Shown here: one piece after another, positions 25,089-33,173 of the stretch
Numbering within the stretch: the stretch's first letter is position 1
Layout of the letters: the number at the start of each line of letters is the position of its first letter
From: Mycolicibacterium flavescens
GTDB taxonomy: Bacteria > Actinomycetota > Actinomycetes > Mycobacteriales > Mycobacteriaceae
Length of the DNA stretch: 64,000 bases
Direction: 5' to 3'
Assembly (NCBI GenBank): GCA_900637135.1
Contig: LR134353.1
Coordinates: 1,798,001 to 1,862,000, forward strand
The notes under the pieces: generated by a model
Seen by the model: the letters and a program-made list of their open reading frames with translations, nothing else
The model's database searches: none
Told to the model about the DNA's origin: nothing
Translations under genes and position numbers: made by a program

Positions 25089-26771
25089 TCACGACGTGAG
25101 CGCAGTGACGACCTTCTTCTTGTCGACCTTGCCGACCGCGGTCTTGGGCAGCGCGGGCAGCGGTGCCAGCACGTCGGGCCTGCAGTGCGCCGACACCCCC
25201 CGCTCGTCGAGGAACTGGTTGAGCTCGGCCAGGGTGATCGGGGCGCCCTTGAAGACGACTGCGGCGCAGATCTTTTCGCCGAGGAACTCGTCGGGCAGCG
25301 CCACCGCCGCCGCGGTGTAGACCGCCGGGTGGGCGAACAGATGCTCTTCGAGGTCCGACGCCGACACCGTCTCACCGCCGCGGTGGATGACGTCCTTGAT
25401 GCGGCCGGTCACCTCGACGTAGCCGGCGCGCGGGCCGTCGGCGAAGATCCGCACGCGGTCGCCGCTGCGGTAGAAGCCGTCCGGGGTGAACGAGCGCGCG
25501 TTCGCCTCCTCGGCGCGGTAGTAGCCGTTGAGCGTGTAGGGGCCCCGCACCAGCAGCTCGCCCTCTTCACCGGGCGCCACCTGCGCGCCGGACTCGTCGA
25601 CCACGCGCATCTCGTCGTGCGGAGACATCGGCCTGCCCTGGGTGTTGACCACGACGTCGACCGGATCGCCGGGACGGGTGAAGTTGAGCATGCCCTCGGC
25701 CATGCCGAAGATCTGCTGCAGCCCGGACGTGAGCGCGGACAGGATGTACTCGGCCTCCTGCGGTGTCATCCGCGAACCGCCGACCTGGACGAGCCGCAAC
25801 CCCGTCGGCAGCACCGGCTCCCACTCGCACGCCTGGGTCCACACCTTGGCCAGCGCGTTGACCAGCGCGGTGACCGTGACCCTGTGCCGGTCGATCAGCG
25901 CGAACGCGGCCTCTGGACTGGCATCGGTGGTGAAAACCGATGTCGCGCCGACGGTCATCGACCCCAGCAGTCCCGGGCACGCCAGCGGGAAATTGTGCCC
26001 GGCGGGCAACACCACGAGGTAGACGTCATCGCCGGTCAGGTGGCACTCCTGGGCGCTCGCCCTGGCGGTGTAGAGGTAGTCGTTGTGGGTGCGGGCGATG
26101 AGCTTCGGCAGTCCGGTGGTGCCACCCGACACCAGTAGGAGGGCGGGCGCATCGGGGTCGACCGGCGGCCGCTCGGCGAGGGGACCGTCGAAATCGGCCA
26201 GCGCGGACCAGGATTGGAACCGGCCCGGGTCGCCGTGGACGAACACGTGCCGCAGCGCCGGGTTGTCCCTGACGAGTTCCTGGGCCAGCTCGCGGTAGTC
26301 GAACCCGCCGACCGAATCGGGCACGATCAGGCCCACCGCACCGCTGACCGCGGCGAAATGGTTCAGCTCCGCCGACCTGTGCCCCGGCAGGCACATCACC
26401 GGGACGACGCCGGCCCGCAGCACACCGAACAGCGCAACGGCGAACTCGCAGGTGTTCGGCAACTGCACCAGCATGCGGTCGCCGGGGAGGATGCCGTGGT
26501 CGGCCAGCGCCGCCGCGATCCGCTCGGCGCGGGCGTCGAGTTCGGCGAACGTGTAGCTGACGTGGTCGTCGATGACGGCGGTCCGATCGGGCCACGCCGC
26601 GACCGCATCTTTGAGGATCGACTCGAGTGGTTCATCGGTCCAGTAGCCCGCGCGCCGGTACTCGTCGGCGCGGTCTGCGGGGAACGGCACGAAACCCGTC
26701 ATGAGGTCGCCGAGCCCGCCTTTCCGAAGCGGTTGATCTGCTTGTGGGCACTGCTCGAAACCGGTGCTCAT
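25089..26771 (-). CDS. mbtA: aryl acid AMP ligase MbtA
   Basis: A 560-residue adenylating enzyme that activates the aryl acid as the acyl-AMP and loads it on the ArCP of MbtB. Motifs are LLVSGGTTGLPKLIARTHND (A3), the aryl pocket GHNFPLACPG whose Cys is usual in salicylate-type enzymes, QIFGMAEGMLNFTR (A5), FYRSGDRVR (A7), GRIKDVIHRGGE (A8) and TAVGKVDKKKV (A10, catalytic Lys). The N-terminal FVPFPADRADEYRRAGYW is typical for MbtA. ATG at 26771 is used; the longer frame runs over mbtB. With the PKS opposite, the substrate is probably 6-methylsalicylate. It shares an IdeR-controlled divergent promoter with mbtB. Confidence 0.95.
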   Translation of the reverse strand: MSTGFEQCPQADQPLRKGGLGDLMTGFVPFPADRADEYRRAGYWTDEPLESILKDAVAAWPDRTAVIDDHVSYTFAELDARAERIAAALADHGILPGDRMLVQLPNTCEFAVALFGVLRAGVVPVMCLPGHRSAELNHFAAVSGAVGLIVPDSVGGFDYRELAQELVRDNPALRHVFVHGDPGRFQSWSALADFDGPLAERPPVDPDAPALLLVSGGTTGLPKLIARTHNDYLYTARASAQECHLTGDDVYLVVLPAGHNFPLACPGLLGSMTVGATSVFTTDASPEAAFALIDRHRVTVTALVNALAKVWTQACEWEPVLPTGLRLVQVGGSRMTPQEAEYILSALTSGLQQIFGMAEGMLNFTRPGDPVDVVVNTQGRPMSPHDEMRVVDESGAQVAPGEEGELLVRGPYTLNGYYRAEEANARSFTPDGFYRSGDRVRIFADGPRAGYVEVTGRIKDVIHRGGETVSASDLEEHLFAHPAVYTAAAVALPDEFLGEKICAAVVFKGAPITLAELNQFLDERGVSAHCRPDVLAPLPALPKTAVGKVDKKKVVTALTS

Positions 26772-26839
26772 GAAGGATGCGACCCCTTGGGGTAGGTGTG
26801 TTCGGTAGGTCGCATATAAGGTAGCGTGCCCCGCGTTAG

Positions 26840-26858
26840 TTAGGGCAGCCTGTACTAA
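26840..26858. promoter_or_regulatory. IdeR box between mbtA and mbtB
   Basis: TTAGGGCAGCCTGTACTAA keeps both outer arms (TTAGG, CTAA) of the IdeR consensus and matches at 13 of 19 positions. It lies 16 bases before the mbtB GTG and 69 bases before the mbtA ATG. IdeR boxes at this spot are established in M. tuberculosis. Confidence 0.75.
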
Positions 26859-26873
26859 TCCGGAGGACGCGTC

Positions 26874-29800
26874 GTGGGTGTGGGTGAGACTGGTTCGTCG
26901 ACAGAGCGAACAACCGATCGCACCGTCCGCGTGGAGGTCGCCGAACTGCTCGGGGTGAGTCCCGACGAGGTCGACCCGCACGCCGACCTGATCGCCTCCG
27001 GGCTCGACTCGATCCGCATGATGTCGCTGTCTGGCCGGTGGCGCAAACAGGGCATGGACATCAACTTCGCCGCTCTCGCGGAGAATCCCACCGTGGCGGC
27101 GTGGTCGGCACTGGTGGCCGAGCGGTCCGGGGGCGGCGGCGCCGAGCCGGCGGCCGAGCCCGCGCAGACCGGCGACGAAAACCAACCCTTCCCGTTGGCG
27201 CCGATGCAGCACGCGATGTGGTTGGGCCGCAACGACGATCAGCAGCTCGGCGGCGTTGCCGCGCACCTGTACGTCGAATTCGACGGTGCCGGCGTCGACC
27301 CCGAGCGGTTACAGCACGCGGCCACCAAACTCGTTGCGCGCCACCCGATGTTGCGCGTCGAGATCCTTCCCGACGGCACGCAGCGCATCGGTGACCGCGG
27401 ACTGCCCGTGACGGTCCACGACCTGCGGGACCTCGACGCCGAGGCCGCCGAGCAACGACTCGAGTCCATCCGGCACGAGAAATCGCACCAGATCCTCGAC
27501 GGCGACGTGCTCGAGTTGAGCTTGTCGCTGCGGCCCGGCGGTCGCACCCGGCTGCACGTCGACATGGACATGAACGCCGCCGACGCGGTGAGCTACCGCA
27601 AGTTCATGGCCGACCTCGCGGTGTTCTACCGCGGCGGCGATCTTCCCGATCTGGGTTACACCTACCGGGAGTACCGCGCCGCGCTGGCCGCGTCCGATCC
27701 GGGCCCCTCCGACGAAGACGTGCGGTGGTGGGCCGAGCGCATCCCCGACCTTCCCGAATCGCCCGCGCTGCCGCTGATTCCGCCTGCCGAACAGGACGAC
27801 CCGCGGCGTAGCGTGCGGCTCTGGCACATCTTCGACGTCCCGACCCGCGACGCCTTGTTCGCCGCCGCGCACCGCCGTGGCATCACGCCCGCGATGGCCG
27901 TTGCGGCGTCGTATTCCCATGCGCTGGCGCGCTGGTCGAGCGGTTCGCGGTTCCTGCTGAACCTGCCGATGTTCGGCCGTGAGCCGTTCCATCCCGACGT
28001 CGAGAAACTCGTCGGCTGCTTCACGTCCTCTCTGATGCTCGACATCGACCTCACCGAAGCCCGCACGCCCGCACAGCGGGCACGCGCCGTGCAGGAGACG
28101 TTGCACAACACCGCACGGCACTCGAGGTACTCGGGCCTGTCGGTGTTGCGCGACCTCGGTCGCCACCGCGGCAACCAGGTGCTGGCACCGATCGTCTACA
28201 CCAGCGCACTGGGTCTCGGCGACCTGTTCGCCGGCGAGGTCACCGACCAGTTCGGGGCACCGGTCTGGACGATCTCGCAAGGCCCGCAGGTGCTCATCGA
28301 CGCGCAGGCCACCCCGCTCGCCGACGGCCTGATGATCAACTGGGATGTGCGCGTCGACGCGTTCCGGCCCGGTGTCGCCGACGAGATGTTCGCCTACCAC
28401 CTCGCCGAGCTGACCCGGCTCGCGACCGACGACGCCGCCTGGGACGCATTCGATCCGCCCGCGGTGCCCGAGGCGCAGCGAGCCGTGCGGCAGGCGGTCA
28501 ACAGCACCACCGCGCCGCCGAGCGGTGAGGCGATCCACGACGGGTTCTTCAACCGAGCGCTCGCCGCCCCCGACGCCCCGGCGGTCTTCAGCGGCGACGG
28601 CGAGATGACCTATGGAGAACTTCGCGACCGGGCCCTGAGCGTGGCGGTGACGTTGCGCGACAACGGCGTTCGACCCGGCGATCTTGTCGCACTGATCGGT
28701 CCCAAGTGTGTCGAACAGATTGCCGCGGTGCTCGGCATCCTCGCGGCGGGCGCCGCCTATCTCCCGATCGGTGCGGACCAACCCGATGAGCGCACCGCCC
28801 GGATTCTCGAGTCGAGCACGGTGGCCGCGGTGCTCGTTTGCGGCGGCGCGCGGGCGAACCACACCGGCGTGCCGGTCATCGCCGTCGCCGACGCGGTCAC
28901 CCGCGACACCGACGCGCAACCCGTCCAGACCGACCCGAATTCGCTTGCCTATGTACTGTTCACCTCGGGTTCGACCGGCGAGCCCAAGGGTGTCGAGCTC
29001 ACCCACGACGCGGTGATGAACACCATCGAGTTCGTCTCCGAGCACTTCGGATTGCACCGGGGTGATCGCAGCCTGGCGCTGGCCTCGTTGGAGGCCGACA
29101 TGTCGGTGCTGGAGATTTTCGCGCTTTTGCGCGCGGGCGGCGCGGTCGTGGTGGTCGACGAGGATCAGCGCCGCGATCCGGACACCTGGGCGCGGTTGAT
29201 CCAGCAGCACGGGGTGACGTTCCTGAACTGGATGCCCGGATGGCTCGACATGCTGCTCGAGGTCGGCGGTGACCGGCTGACCGGCTTGCGGGTTGTTCTA
29301 CTCGGCGGCGACTGGGTGCGACCGGAACTGATTCGGGCCCTGCGCAACTCGACTCCGGGCGTCCGCGCCGCCGGTTTGGGCGGGGCGACCGAGACCGCGG
29401 TGCACGGCACGATCTGCGAGGTCGACGATCCGCCCGCGCACTGGACGTCGGTGCCCTACGGCACCCCGTTCCCGAACAACGCCTGCCGCGTGGTGGCCGC
29501 CGACGGGTCGGACTGCCCCGACTGGGTGCCCGGCGAACTGTGGTTCACCGGCCGCGGCATCGCGCGCGGATACCGCGGGCGACCCGACTTGACGGCCGAG
29601 AAGTTCGTCGAGCACGACGGCCGAACCTGGTACCGCAGCGGCGATCTCGTCCGCTACCTGCCCGACGGGACACTGGAGTTCGTCGGCCGTGTCGACCACC
29701 GGGTCAAGATCAGCGGATACCGCATCGAACTCGGTGACGTCGAGGCCGCGCTGAAGCGGGTCGCCGGAATCGACGCCGCGGTCGCCGCCGTCATTCCCGG

Positions 29801-30359
29801 CGAACGCGATGTGCTCGCGGCGTTGGTGCGCACCGACGACCCCGCGGTCGACGCGCGGACGGTCACCCAGGCCATGACCGATCTCGTGCCCGCCCACATG
29901 ATCCCGAAGATCATCGCGGTGTCCGACCGCATCCCGTTCACCGTCAACGGCAAGATCGACCGCAAGGCCGCGGCCTGGCTGCTCGCTGACGTGGAACCGC
30001 CTGCGGCCCAGGAGTACCGGGCGCCGGCCACACCGTTGGAGTCGGCGTTGGTGGCGATCGTCGCAGACGTGCTCGATGTCGATGACGACGTGCGCGTGGG
30101 TGTGGACGACGACTTCTTCTCCCTCGGTGGGGATTCCGTGCTCGCCACCCAGGTGATCGCCCGGGTGCGCGACTGGCTGGACACCCCGACGGTGTTGGTC
30201 ACCGACATGTTCGCCGCCCGGTGCGTCGCCAAACTCGCCGAACGACTCCTGGGCCGCGAACCCGACGCCGAGCGGCTCAACGCGGTCGCCGAGGTGTACC
30301 TGGAGGTCGCGCAGATGGACAGCGCCGCGGTGCTGTCCGAGCTCGAGTCGTCAGCCTAG
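26874..30359 (+). CDS. mbtB: mycobactin NRPS MbtB (ArCP-Cy-A-PCP)
   Basis: A 1161-residue synthetase that joins the aryl acid to Ser/Thr and cyclises to the oxazoline. The ArCP has SGLDSIRMM with Ser46. The cyclisation domain (about 95-520) has DMNAAD at 232-237 in place of the condensation HHxxxDG. The adenylation domain (about 545-1000) has YVLFTSGSTGEPKG at 693 and a complete YRSGDLVRYLPDGTLEFVGR. The PCP has LGGDSVLATQV with Ser1088. The M. tuberculosis protein is longer because it ends in a thioesterase; here that activity is the separate MbtT. GTG start follows GGAGGA. The stop is four bases from the convergent LLM gene. Confidence 0.95.
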   Translation: MGVGETGSSTERTTDRTVRVEVAELLGVSPDEVDPHADLIASGLDSIRMMSLSGRWRKQGMDINFAALAENPTVAAWSALVAERSGGGGAEPAAEPAQTGDENQPFPLAPMQHAMWLGRNDDQQLGGVAAHLYVEFDGAGVDPERLQHAATKLVARHPMLRVEILPDGTQRIGDRGLPVTVHDLRDLDAEAAEQRLESIRHEKSHQILDGDVLELSLSLRPGGRTRLHVDMDMNAADAVSYRKFMADLAVFYRGGDLPDLGYTYREYRAALAASDPGPSDEDVRWWAERIPDLPESPALPLIPPAEQDDPRRSVRLWHIFDVPTRDALFAAAHRRGITPAMAVAASYSHALARWSSGSRFLLNLPMFGREPFHPDVEKLVGCFTSSLMLDIDLTEARTPAQRARAVQETLHNTARHSRYSGLSVLRDLGRHRGNQVLAPIVYTSALGLGDLFAGEVTDQFGAPVWTISQGPQVLIDAQATPLADGLMINWDVRVDAFRPGVADEMFAYHLAELTRLATDDAAWDAFDPPAVPEAQRAVRQAVNSTTAPPSGEAIHDGFFNRALAAPDAPAVFSGDGEMTYGELRDRALSVAVTLRDNGVRPGDLVALIGPKCVEQIAAVLGILAAGAAYLPIGADQPDERTARILESSTVAAVLVCGGARANHTGVPVIAVADAVTRDTDAQPVQTDPNSLAYVLFTSGSTGEPKGVELTHDAVMNTIEFVSEHFGLHRGDRSLALASLEADMSVLEIFALLRAGGAVVVVDEDQRRDPDTWARLIQQHGVTFLNWMPGWLDMLLEVGGDRLTGLRVVLLGGDWVRPELIRALRNSTPGVRAAGLGGATETAVHGTICEVDDPPAHWTSVPYGTPFPNNACRVVAADGSDCPDWVPGELWFTGRGIARGYRGRPDLTAEKFVEHDGRTWYRSGDLVRYLPDGTLEFVGRVDHRVKISGYRIELGDVEAALKRVAGIDAAVAAVIPGERDVLAALVRTDDPAVDARTVTQAMTDLVPAHMIPKIIAVSDRIPFTVNGKIDRKAAAWLLADVEPPAAQEYRAPATPLESALVAIVADVLDVDDDVRVGVDDDFFSLGGDSVLATQVIARVRDWLDTPTVLVTDMFAARCVAKLAERLLGREPDAERLNAVAEVYLEVAQMDSAAVLSELESSA

Positions 30360-30363
30360 GGCC

Positions 30364-31224
30364 TCAGCGAAGGGCACTGGCCAGTCGCCGCCACTGCTCG
30401 CGCGGGAACTCCCGCGGATCGGCGGTCAGCACCTGCACGCACACGTGGTCGGCGCCGGCGTCGTGATGCTGCTTAACGCGCTCCAGCACGGTCTGTTCGT
30501 CGCCCCAGGCGATGATCGCGTCGAACAACCGATCGCTGACCGTCGCCACGTCATCTTCGGTGAAGCCCGACCGCAACAGGTTGTTGGCATAGTTGGGCAG
30601 CGCCAGATACGAACGCAGCCAGTCGGTTCCGAGCGCGCGGGCCTCGTCGGCGTCGGTGGTGAGCAGCACCGTCTGCTCGGGGAGCAGCAGCGGGCCCTCG
30701 CCGAGCTGCTCGCGGGCATAGCGCGTGTGATCCGGGGTGACCAGATAGGGGTGCGCGCCGCGCGCCCTGGTCGCGGAGAGTTCGAGCATCTTGGGACCCA
30801 GGGCCGCGAGTACCCGGTTGGCGACCGGAACCGGCTGGGGGGTCGCATCGATGTCGTCGAGGTACTTGCGGGTCGCCGCGAGTGGCTTGCGGTAGAGCCC
30901 CGGTTCTTTCGAATCGATCAACGGGGCATGGCTGACCCCGATGCCCAACAGGAAGCGCTCGCCGTGGCTGTCGGTCAGCGACGCGTAGCGAGCGGCCACG
31001 TCGGCGGGCTCGTGCATCCAGAGGTTGAGGATTCCGGTGGCGATCACCACCTGCTTGGTCGCCGAGAGCAGGTGCTCCACCGAATCGAGGACCGGCCCGC
31101 CGACGTCGGGGATCCACAGGGCCGAGAACCCGAGGTCCTCCAGCTCCGCGGCGGCCTCGGCCGCTTCACCCTGGTCGCCGTAGCGCAGCTGCGAACTCCA
31201 GATACCGAAGCCTGCCAGGTCCAT
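30364..31224 (-). CDS. LLM-class F420-dependent oxidoreductase
   Basis: A 286-residue luciferase-like protein of the mycobacterial F420 type (MDLAGFGIWSSQLRYGDQGEAAEAAAELEDLGFSALWIPD). Family blocks are VVIATGILNLWMHEPADVAARYASL, GERFLLGIGVSH and LAALGPKMLELSATRARGAHPYLVTP. Mycobacterial members use F420 as hydride carrier; the substrate is unknown. ATG at 31224 matches the family start; the 23-residue upstream extension is not conserved-looking. It lies inside the siderophore locus, convergent with mbtB and divergent from the IrtA-like gene, so the IdeR box at 31304-31322 may affect it. No known mycobactin step needs it. Confidence 0.8.
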   Translation of the reverse strand: MDLAGFGIWSSQLRYGDQGEAAEAAAELEDLGFSALWIPDVGGPVLDSVEHLLSATKQVVIATGILNLWMHEPADVAARYASLTDSHGERFLLGIGVSHAPLIDSKEPGLYRKPLAATRKYLDDIDATPQPVPVANRVLAALGPKMLELSATRARGAHPYLVTPDHTRYAREQLGEGPLLLPEQTVLLTTDADEARALGTDWLRSYLALPNYANNLLRSGFTEDDVATVSDRLFDAIIAWGDEQTVLERVKQHHDAGADHVCVQVLTADPREFPREQWRRLASALR

Positions 31225-31303
31225 GAACGATCCCTTCGAAAGGTGTTTGCCCGTACTCGACGCCTTCACGTTACGTAGCGGCCGCCGCCTCATAGGCGAC
31301 CGG

Positions 31304-31322
31304 TAGGGTTAGGCGACCCTTA
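31304..31322 (+). promoter_or_regulatory. IdeR box before the IrtA-like gene
   Basis: TAGGGTTAGGCGACCCTTA matches the IdeR consensus at 14 of 19 positions, with an intact GGTTAGGC core. It lies 24 bases before the ATG, behind which GGAGGG serves as ribosome site. It should give iron repression of the transporter pair. Confidence 0.7.
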
Positions 31323-31346
31323 CCCACCGCTAGACCTGGAGGGTGC

Positions 31347-33173
31347 ATGACCGCTGTGCAACCCGCGCCCGCCATCGAGACGGGTTCCCCCGAAACCCCG
31401 GCCGATGCGGCCAAGCGCGCAGCCACCTACGACAAGCTCGCGCTGCAGCAGCTGCTCGCGCCCACCCGGGCGCGTTCGTCGCGGGCACAGCGGTACCAGC
31501 TGCTGGCCTCGGCGGCGACGATCGTGCCGTTCATCGGCATCGTGGAGATCGGCCGTGAACTGCTCGCCGACGGGCCGCCGGACACCGCCAGGCTCTGGAC
31601 CGTCGTCGCCATCGTGGTCGTCGCGCTGCTGGTGCGCACGCTCGCCGGCGGTGCCGCGCTCACGATCACCCACTTCGCCGACGTCGATCTGCAGCGGTCG
31701 TTGCGGCTGCGGATCGTCGACAAGCTGGGCCGGTTGCCGCTGGGCTGGTTCGGCAGCAAGTCGTCGGGCGAGGTGAACAAGGCCGTCCAGAACGACGTCG
31801 GCGAACTGCACTTCCTGGTCGCCCATTCGGCGGTGGAGAACACCGGCGCGCTGGCCACCCCGCTGTTCGGCCTCATCTACTGCTTCTACCTCGACTGGCG
31901 CCTGGGCCTGCTGGCAATGGCCACCGTGCCGTTCTACATCGGCATCTACCTCGCGCTGGGGCGCGACTCCCGGATGCAGATGGAACGGCTCGACCAGGGC
32001 GTCGAACGGATCAGCGCCACCATCGTCGAGTTCATCGCCGGGGTGTCGGTGGTCAAGACGTTCGGCCAGGCCGGCAAGGCGCACAAGCGTTTCGCCGACG
32101 CCGCCGACGAGTTCAACGAGAGCTTCGCGGGATGGATCGGACCGCTGGTTCGGGTCAAGGCGGTGTCGTCGGTCTTCATCGACACCCCGGCGCTGCTGCT
32201 GGCCAACCTGGTCGGCGGATACTGGTTCGTCCGCAGCGGCTGGGTCAGCCCGATCGAGGTGCTGGGTTCGACGCTGGTCGCGGTGACCATCCCGGCGGCC
32301 GTGCTGACTGTCGGCTACTCCACGCACATCAAACGCCAGGCCGCGGCCGCCGCCGGACGCCTGCAGCGCCTGTTGGACACACCCGTGCTGCCCGTCGCGC
32401 GCGAACCGCAGGTACCGCAGGACAATTCGATCCGGTTCGAGGACGTCCGGTTCTCCTACGACGGCGAGAACACCGTCCTGCACGACGTGTCGCTCACACT
32501 CGGAGCCGGGACCATCACCGCGCTGGTCGGGCCCTCGGGCAGCGGCAAGTCGACGCTGGCCACGCTCGTGCCGCGCTTTCACGACGTCACCGCGGGCGCG
32601 GTGCGCGTCGGTGGTGTCGACGTCCGCGACATCGCGCCCGCCGAGCTGTACCGGCACGTCGGGTTCGTGCTGCAGGACGTGCAACTGCTCGGCATCAGCG
32701 TCGCCGACAACATCCGCCTCGGCCGCGCCGACGCCACCGACGAGGACGTCGTCGCCGCGGCCAAGGCCGCCCGCATCCACGACCGGATCCTGCAGCTGCC
32801 AAGGGGATATGACTCCGTCATCGACGAGGACGCGCACTTCTCCGGTGGTGAAGCTCAGCGCGTGAGCATCGCGCGCGCCGTGCTGGCCGATACGCCGATC
32901 CTGGTGCTCGACGAGGCGACCGCCTTCGCCGATCCCGATTCGGAGGCCCAGATCCAAGAGGCGTTGTCGCGGCTGATCGTCGGGCGCACCGTGCTGGTCA
33001 TCGCCCACCGGCTCGGCTCGATCGTGTCCGCCGACAACGTGGTCGTGCTGGATCAGGGACGGGTCGCCGAACAAGGCAGCCATGACGAACTGCTCGCCGC
33101 GGGCGGGCAGTACGCGCGCATGTGGCAGTCCTACACGGCAGGGCACGCACGGGAATGGGAGGTGGCCCGATGA
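31347..33173 (+). CDS. IrtA-like ABC half-transporter without siderophore-interaction domain
   Basis: A 608-residue exporter-fold half-transporter: transmembrane domain (about 50-340) then ATPase (about 360-595). Walker A is GPSGSGKST at 395-403, the signature FSGGE at 498, Walker B ILVLDEATAFADPDSE, and the H-loop VIAHRLGS. The unusual DEATAFADPDSE is shared with IrtA of M. tuberculosis, where the pair imports carboxymycobactin. That protein starts with a ~250-residue FAD-binding siderophore-reducing domain, which is absent here. ATG at 31347 has GGAGGG upstream and an IdeR box. It overlaps its partner by ATGA. The iron-free reductase could be encoded elsewhere, or the pair may do a different job. 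Confidence 0.85.
   Translation: MTAVQPAPAIETGSPETPADAAKRAATYDKLALQQLLAPTRARSSRAQRYQLLASAATIVPFIGIVEIGRELLADGPPDTARLWTVVAIVVVALLVRTLAGGAALTITHFADVDLQRSLRLRIVDKLGRLPLGWFGSKSSGEVNKAVQNDVGELHFLVAHSAVENTGALATPLFGLIYCFYLDWRLGLLAMATVPFYIGIYLALGRDSRMQMERLDQGVERISATIVEFIAGVSVVKTFGQAGKAHKRFADAADEFNESFAGWIGPLVRVKAVSSVFIDTPALLLANLVGGYWFVRSGWVSPIEVLGSTLVAVTIPAAVLTVGYSTHIKRQAAAAAGRLQRLLDTPVLPVAREPQVPQDNSIRFEDVRFSYDGENTVLHDVSLTLGAGTITALVGPSGSGKSTLATLVPRFHDVTAGAVRVGGVDVRDIAPAELYRHVGFVLQDVQLLGISVADNIRLGRADATDEDVVAAAKAARIHDRILQLPRGYDSVIDEDAHFSGGEAQRVSIARAVLADTPILVLDEATAFADPDSEAQIQEALSRLIVGRTVLVIAHRLGSIVSADNVVVLDQGRVAEQGSHDELLAAGGQYARMWQSYTAGHAREWEVAR

Noticed and set aside
27309..29210. A 633-codon open frame on the minus strand opposite mbtB
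   Set aside because: It is a GC-rich shadow of mbtB: no domain, low-complexity Arg/Val/Gly composition and no ribosome site.
31320..33146. A 608-codon minus-strand frame opposite the IrtA-like gene
   Set aside because: Its composition is that of an antisense shadow; the plus strand holds complete ABC transporter motifs.
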